From NCBI GenBank assembly GCA_024643945.1, contig JAHELX010000186.1, forward strand, positions 1 through 9,872: a DNA stretch of 9,872 nt. Reading direction: 5' to 3'. Positions 6,592 through 9,872 of the stretch are shown here, piece after piece. A program made the position numbers and the translations under genes. The stretch is from Anaerolineales bacterium. Its GTDB lineage: Bacteria; Chloroflexota; Anaerolineae; 4572-78; NAK82. The notes beneath the pieces were generated by a model. That model saw nothing but the letters and a program-made list of their open reading frames with translations, did no database searches and was not told the DNA's origin. Position 1 is the first letter of the stretch, and every line of letters starts with the position of its first letter.

Positions 6592-7364
6592 TCGGACAGG
6601 CGCAAAATAGCATTCTGCAGGTGCACGGCGTCTTCAAACGCTTTGGTGGTTTACAGGCCTTGTCAAACGTCACCTTTGATCTTCCTGAGGGACAAATCCT
6701 GGGATTGATTGGGCCTAATGGTGCGGGGAAGACCACGCTGTTCAACGTGATCAACGGCGTTTATGCGCCAGAAGAGGGAAGCGTAATCTTCAGGAACCAA
6801 GATATTACCGGCTGGAAGCCTTATCACGTGGCGCGGATGGGCCTGGCTCGCACTCACCAGATCGTACAGCCACTGAACGAACTGACAGTGCTAGAAAATG
6901 TGATGGCCGGCGCTTGCTTTGGACATGAGCGTCGCTCGCTGGGCCGGGCGCGAGAGATTGCGGATGAGGTGTTGACTTTCGTCGGCCTGGACAGATGGCG
7001 CGATGCGCTGGCGGCCAGTACGAACGTGGCTCAGAAGAAACGGCTGGAGTTGGCGCGCGCGCTGGCAGCCCGTCCCTATCTGCTATTGCTGGACGAAGTG
7101 CTGGCCGGGTTGAATCCCACCGAAATCACCGAAATGCTTGAGGTCGTGCGCCAGATCCGCGACCAGGGGGTGACCATTCTCATCATCGAACACGTGATGC
7201 ACGCGCTGATGAACGTCTCGGATCGAGTGATCGTATTGGATTATGGAGAGCAGATTGCCGAGGGGATGCCCGAGGAAGTCGCCAACGACCCCGGGGTGAT
7301 CGAAGCCTATCTGGGTGATCCTAAGCTGGCGGAGCACCTGATGAGTGCCACGTACGCACAGTGA
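6588..7364 (+). CDS. livG: Branched-chain amino acid ABC transporter ATP-binding protein LivG
   Basis: A 258-residue ABC ATPase of the LivG type that powers the importer with LivF. Walker A is GPNGAGKTT (42-50), the Q-loop is in ARTHQ (Gln91), Walker B is LLLLDE (165-170), the D-loop is AGLNPTE and the switch His is His202 in IIEHVM. The signature region reads STNVAQKKRLELARAL (144-159), without the Ser-Gly-Gly of LSGGQ. Such weakened signatures occur in some LivG subfamilies, and the partner LivF has a complete one. The start at 6588 overlaps the livM stop (ATGA) and has GGAGG (6575-6579) upstream. An upstream in-frame start at 6546 would lie wholly inside livM and adds nothing family-like. 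The last residues (ATYAQ) fall where a TACGCA-rich repeat begins. Confidence 0.94.
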   Translation: MIGQAQNSILQVHGVFKRFGGLQALSNVTFDLPEGQILGLIGPNGAGKTTLFNVINGVYAPEEGSVIFRNQDITGWKPYHVARMGLARTHQIVQPLNELTVLENVMAGACFGHERRSLGRAREIADEVLTFVGLDRWRDALAASTNVAQKKRLELARALAARPYLLLLDEVLAGLNPTEITEMLEVVRQIRDQGVTILIIEHVMHALMNVSDRVIVLDYGEQIAEGMPEEVANDPGVIEAYLGDPKLAEHLMSATYAQ

Positions 7365-7370
7365 CACGCA

Positions 7371-7425
7371 GTACGCAACACACAATACGTTACATAAGTA
7401 ATCGCGTATTGCGTATTCCGTAGTA
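7371..7425. repeat. TACGCAATACG-type palindromic repeat between livG and livF
   Basis: CAATACG (7383-7389) and CGTATTG (7405-7411) are perfect inverted copies, with TTAC/GTAA and an ATAA loop inside and imperfect pairing continuing outward (GTACGCAACA against TATTCCGTA-type sequence). The whole would form a hairpin of about 55 nt in the 82-bp gap. The word GTATTGCGTAG recurs after livF (8167-8177) and related TACGCA words are in the livG end. No T tract follows, so it is unlikely to be a terminator; it looks like a dispersed short repeat. Confidence 0.5.
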
Positions 7426-7446
7426 CGTACCAGGGAGAGATGATCG

Positions 7447-8157
7447 ATGGCCTTTTTAGAGATTCGCAACCTGTCTTCCGGCTACGGCGAAGTCCAGATT
7501 CTCTGGGATGTGTCGTTGGAGCTGGAGCGGGGAAAACTTACCTCGCTGGTCGGATCCAATGGGGTAGGCAAGACCACGTTGCTGCGCACGGTGATGGGAC
7601 AGGTCAAACCCTGGCATGGGTCGGTAGCTTTCGATGACCGCGATGTGACGCGCGTTTCGCCTCACGTCAAGGCCGCTCGCGGGTTGATCTTGGTGCCCGA
7701 AGGTCGCCAACTGTTCACCGAGATGAGTGTCTACGAGAACCTGGAGATGGGTGCTTTTATCGCCCGTGCCAGGGCGCACTTCCAGCGCAACCTGGAGTGG
7801 GTGTACGAATTGTTCCCGCGCCTGAAGGAGCGAAGCGCTCAAAAGGCCGGCACTCTTTCCGGGGGCGAGCAACAGATGCTGGCAGTCGCGCGTGGGCTGA
7901 TGGCAGAACCTGAAATCTTGATGTTCGATGAGCTTTCGCTCGGCCTGGCGCCGCTTCTGGTGTTGAATCTTTTTGGAATCTTACGACGTCTTAGAGCCGA
8001 AGGGCTGACGATGCTGCTGGTGGAGCAGAACATTCAACTGGCGCTGGCCATCAGCGACTACGCTTATGTGCTGGCTGACGGCCAGGTCGAACTGGAGGGA
8101 CCGTCGCGCGAAGTAGCCCAGAACGAACACGTGCGTAAAGCTTACCTGGGGATTTGA
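7447..8157 (+). CDS. livF: Branched-chain amino acid ABC transporter ATP-binding protein LivF
   Basis: A 236-residue ABC ATPase, normal length for LivF, the partner of LivG in energising the LivHM channel. Motifs are canonical: Walker A GSNGVGKTT (36-44), the LivF-specific VPEGRQLF (83-90) carrying the Q-loop Gln, signature LSGGEQQ (137-143), Walker B ILMFDE (157-162) and D-loop SLGLAP. The switch position is Gln194 in LLVEQN instead of His, which is usual for LivF. The ATG at 7447 follows AGGGAGAG at about 9 nt spacing. An ATG at 7440 is in another frame. The gene is separated from livG by an 82-bp palindromic repeat region instead of the tight overlaps seen earlier in the operon. It ends convergently with the minus-strand dehydrogenase gene. 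Confidence 0.96.
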   Translation: MAFLEIRNLSSGYGEVQILWDVSLELERGKLTSLVGSNGVGKTTLLRTVMGQVKPWHGSVAFDDRDVTRVSPHVKAARGLILVPEGRQLFTEMSVYENLEMGAFIARARAHFQRNLEWVYELFPRLKERSAQKAGTLSGGEQQMLAVARGLMAEPEILMFDELSLGLAPLLVLNLFGILRRLRAEGLTMLLVEQNIQLALAISDYAYVLADGQVELEGPSREVAQNEHVRKAYLGI

Positions 8158-8183
8158 GGATATGTGTATTGCGTAGATTGAAA

Positions 8184-8269
8184 GGGAATCGGGGAATCAG
8201 GGAATCAGGAATCGGGAATCAGGAGGATCTCTGATCCCCTACTCTCTGATTCCCCGATTCCCTGATTCC
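8184..8269. repeat. GGGAATC tandem repeat forming a large inverted repeat
   Basis: Positions 8184-8229 contain variants of an 8-bp unit (GGGAATCG, GGGAATCA twice, GGAATC, GGGAATCA, GGATC). Positions 8246-8269 carry three units in inverse orientation (GATTCCCC, GATTCCCT, GATTCC). The arms 8184-8200 and 8246-8262 are perfect 17-bp inverted copies. A second hairpin, GGATC-TCT-GATCC (8225-8237), extended by AGG/CCT, sits in the centre. It lies between convergent genes and could act as a two-way transcription barrier, though no T tract is present. The array overlaps the 3' end of the dehydrogenase gene. Confidence 0.75.
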
Positions 8270-9305
8270 GCAGGCGTGCCAACACCGCCTGGCCCATCTC
8301 CTGGGTACTGGCGGTTGGCTGGCCGGGGGCGACCACGTCGGGGGTCAGAACCCCTGAAGCAAGGATGTTCGCCACAGTCGTTTCTATGGCGTCGGCCACG
8401 TCGGGGCGGTCCCACCAATGGCGGGCCAGCAGCGCGCTGCTTAGAATCGCCCCCATGGGGTTGGCGATTCCCTGCCCGGCGATGTCGGGGGCGGCGCCAT
8501 GTACCGGCTCGGCGATGGCGAAGCGCTTGCCCAGACTGATCGACGGCACCAGCCCCAATCCACCTCCCAAGGCTGCCGCCAGGTCCGACAGGATGTCGCC
8601 GTAAAGATTGGGGCAGAGTAAGAGTTGATAGCGGCCCGGGTCCCGAGCCAGGTGATAGGCCACCGAGTCCACCAGCCCCTCCTCCGTCTCCACCTGGGGG
8701 AACTCGCTGGCGACGGCCAGACAGGTCTCGCGCCACAACCCATCGCCCACTCGCAGCACATTGGCCTTATGGACAATGGTCAGCCGCCGGCCTGATTCCA
8801 GCGCCAATCGGTATGCCACCTGCGCCACCCGTGCCGCCCCCTCGTGCGTGATGATGCGCTCGCTGATTGCCCTGTTTCCTTCGCGCCGCTCGCGCCCTGC
8901 GTAGAGGCCCTCGGTGTTTTCCCGCACCACCAGTAGATCCAGCGCTGGGTGCGACCGTGCCACCGTCCAGCCGCGCAGAGGGCGCAGATTGGCGTACACG
9001 TCCAACTCACGGCGTAGGGCGATGATCGGGCTGCGATACCCGGCCACCGGATGCGAGGGAGAGGCCACGGCCCCAAAGAGCACCGCCCCACAAGCGCGGG
9101 CGGCCTCCAGCGTCTCGGGGGGCAAGGCTACGCCGGTCTGCTGGAAGGTCTCCCACCCGGCCTCGGCTTCCACGATGGCCAGGCCGGGCAGTGTAGCGCG
9201 CAGCACCTCCACGGCGATGGGGATGACCTCCTGCCCCACACCGTCCCCGGGGATGACGCAGAGGCAAAGGTGATTGGTAAATTGGTCAGATGGTTGGATG
9301 GTCAT
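8205..9305 (-). CDS. Isocitrate/isopropylmalate-family dehydrogenase (LeuB/homoisocitrate type)
   Basis: A 366-residue NAD(P)-dependent beta-decarboxylating dehydrogenase that oxidises and decarboxylates a 2-hydroxy dicarboxylate. From the start at 9305: IPGDGVG (18-24), YRSPIIALRRELDVYANLRP (90-109, substrate helix), RENTEGLY with Tyr135, HKAN with catalytic Lys180, VDS with Asp213, NLYGDILSD with Asp237 and Asp241 (metal), and EPVHGAAPDIAG (266-277). RENTEGLY is the homoisocitrate/isocitrate pattern, distinct from the RELTGG form of classical LeuB, so 3-isopropylmalate, homoisocitrate or tartrate are all possible substrates. The ATG at 9305 has GAGG 9 nt upstream. An in-frame ATG at 9353 lacks an RBS. 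The family-like sequence ends near residue 346. The last 20 residues (NQGIGESESRGSEILLIPDS) are encoded by the GGGAATC repeat, so the natural C-terminus has been extended. Confidence 0.92.
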   Translation of the reverse strand: MTIQPSDQFTNHLCLCVIPGDGVGQEVIPIAVEVLRATLPGLAIVEAEAGWETFQQTGVALPPETLEAARACGAVLFGAVASPSHPVAGYRSPIIALRRELDVYANLRPLRGWTVARSHPALDLLVVRENTEGLYAGRERREGNRAISERIITHEGAARVAQVAYRLALESGRRLTIVHKANVLRVGDGLWRETCLAVASEFPQVETEEGLVDSVAYHLARDPGRYQLLLCPNLYGDILSDLAAALGGGLGLVPSISLGKRFAIAEPVHGAAPDIAGQGIANPMGAILSSALLARHWWDRPDVADAIETTVANILASGVLTPDVVAPGQPTASTQEMGQAVLARLRNQGIGESESRGSEILLIPDS

Positions 9306-9403
9306 TTTAGTTTGCCTCGTTTCTCTAGGCGCTGAGAGCCGTGGATTCGCCATTGCATAGTCGCGGGTGAAAACTCAAAGATCTCGGTTAGTGCCAGGCG
9401 AGG

Positions 9404-9437
9404 TTGACGACGGCCCTTGATAGTGGTAAAGTATAAT
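9404..9437 (+). promoter_or_regulatory. Possible promoter of the antitoxin gene
   Basis: A perfect TATAAT (9432-9437) lies 44 nt before the antitoxin ATG. TTGACG (9404-9409) is the nearest -35 match, but the spacing is 22 bp, longer than the usual 17, so either the -35 is elsewhere or expression depends on an activator. The rest of 9306-9403, upstream of the divergent dehydrogenase, shows no clear promoter on the minus strand. Confidence 0.4.
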
Positions 9438-9457
9438 TCAAATCGTCTTCGTATTCC

Positions 9458-9480
9458 CCGATACATCGGCGGGTATCCGC
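9458..9480 (+). promoter_or_regulatory. Adjacent palindromes before the antitoxin start, possible operator
   Basis: CCGAT-AC-ATCGG (9458-9469) is a perfect 5+5 inverted repeat and is followed, sharing one base, by GCGG-GTAT-CCGC (9469-9480). They end one base before the ATG and overlap the place an RBS should be; no good Shine-Dalgarno is visible. Antitoxins commonly bind palindromes near their own promoter. Here the role is inferred from position only. Confidence 0.35.
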
Positions 9481-9481
9481 T

Positions 9482-9784
9482 ATGGGCACTAATACAAACC
9501 GGCAAACTCAGGCGCAGGTGGTTCGGGACCACATCCGCTCCTTGCTCAATGACCTGCCGCCGGAGAGCTTGAATGTTGTAGAGCAAATTGTTCAGTTCTT
9601 GCATGAACAGGCTCGGCAAGGGCGACCCGTAATGAGCAGATCAGGCGAGGAGGAAAAGCCTCCCTATCTCTATCCGTCGGTTGGTGTCCCGGCGTCGAGC
9701 TTGGACGGATTGATGGATTTGCTGACGGAAGGATACAAGGGGGACGCCTTGGCCGACACTGAGGCTCTCTACGACGAGGCTTGA
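9482..9784 (+). CDS. Antitoxin of a PIN-toxin pair (small, acidic)
   Basis: A 100-residue acidic protein. The N-terminal half (about 11-47) is predicted helical with LLNDLPPESLNVVEQIVQFLHEQ, a pattern seen in antitoxin-type proteins. The C-terminal half contains YLYPSVGVPASSLDGLMDLLTEGYKGDALADTEALYDEA. The PASSLDGL...GDALADTEALYD tail resembles small proteins encoded directly before PIN-domain ribonuclease toxins in Chloroflexota and Cyanobacteria. I base this on pattern recognition and on the PIN-like remnant that follows at once. It would neutralise the toxin through its C-terminal tail. The start at 9482 is the only ATG near the 5' end, preceded by palindromes and with no strong RBS. Whether it is still functional is unclear because its toxin partner appears truncated. 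Confidence 0.7.
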   Translation: MGTNTNRQTQAQVVRDHIRSLLNDLPPESLNVVEQIVQFLHEQARQGRPVMSRSGEEEKPPYLYPSVGVPASSLDGLMDLLTEGYKGDALADTEALYDEA

Positions 9785-9872
9785 CGGTGGTGGGATACCG
9801 GCCATTGCCAGCTTTGACGCCGACTTTGACCAAATAACCTGGCTGCGCCGCCTGGCCCGCCCGGAAGATGTG
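9783..9872 (+). pseudogene. C-terminal remnant of a PIN-domain toxin (N-terminus missing)
   Basis: In the frame starting at 9783 the DNA reads DGGGIPAIASFDADFDQITW followed by LRRLARPEDV, which resembles the C-terminal end of VapC-like PIN domains, where IASFDxDFD carries a late acidic residue of the active site. The roughly 100 residues before it, including the N-terminal Asp and the middle acidic residues, are absent: the antitoxin stop is at 9782-9784, and this frame is open only back to 9726 with no ATG, GTG or TTG start in it. An internal deletion that joined the antitoxin end to the toxin end is the simplest explanation. The sequence continues past the window edge. A new start by fusion or frameshift from the antitoxin cannot be excluded. 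Confidence 0.55.

Noticed and set aside
8184..8269. CRISPR-like array
   Set aside because: The units are about 8 bp, directly adjacent and without spacers, with part of the array inverted; this is a simple repeat.
9302..9619. A 105-codon minus-strand frame upstream of the dehydrogenase
   Set aside because: It overlaps the antitoxin gene antisense and the dehydrogenase start, with no RBS or family pattern.

Overview
The window looks like a bacterial chromosome segment with moderately high GC, most plausibly from a Chloroflexota lineage (Anaerolineae-like). That placement is inferred from the lipoprotein whose lipobox Cys is followed by a low-complexity Ala/Pro/Thr/Glu linker, from the ferredoxin-dependent 2-oxoacid oxidoreductase (often found in anaerobes), from short simple repeats between genes, and from an antitoxin/PIN-type gene pair. 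No rRNA or tRNA gene is present to confirm it.

Layout. Positions 1-2526 (minus strand) hold an operon read hutI -> 2-oxoacid:ferredoxin oxidoreductase alpha -> beta, the last cut by the window edge. Positions 2527-3051 are a divergent control region with two strong sigma70-type promoters back to back (minus 2634-2606, plus 2787-2815), a hairpin between them and a roughly 230-nt structured leader for the rightward unit. Positions 3052-8157 (plus strand) hold a complete branched-chain/hydrophobic amino acid ABC importer in the order livK-livH-livM-livG-livF. H/M and M/G overlap by ATGA. The unit is interrupted by a 370-bp gap between livK and livH that holds two separate foldback structures, the second with terminal inverted repeats like a MITE, and by a small palindromic repeat between livG and livF. 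Positions 8184-9305 hold, on the minus strand, an isopropylmalate/homoisocitrate-family dehydrogenase whose 3' end runs into a GGGAATC-type repeat and inverted repeat shared with the convergent livF end. Positions 9404-9872 (plus strand) hold a small antitoxin gene followed immediately by what appears to be only the C-terminal end of a PIN-domain toxin.

How it fits together. The theme is amino acid uptake and breakdown: import (Liv), histidine degradation (HutI, yielding N-formiminoglutamate and so glutamate), oxidative decarboxylation of 2-oxoacids to acyl-CoA with reduction of ferredoxin, and a beta-decarboxylating hydroxyacid dehydrogenase. The physiological link is inference from gene neighbourhood. 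The genes themselves belong to known families. What is unusual lies in the noncoding DNA: the foldbacks, the repeats that run into gene ends, the structured leader and the decayed toxin.
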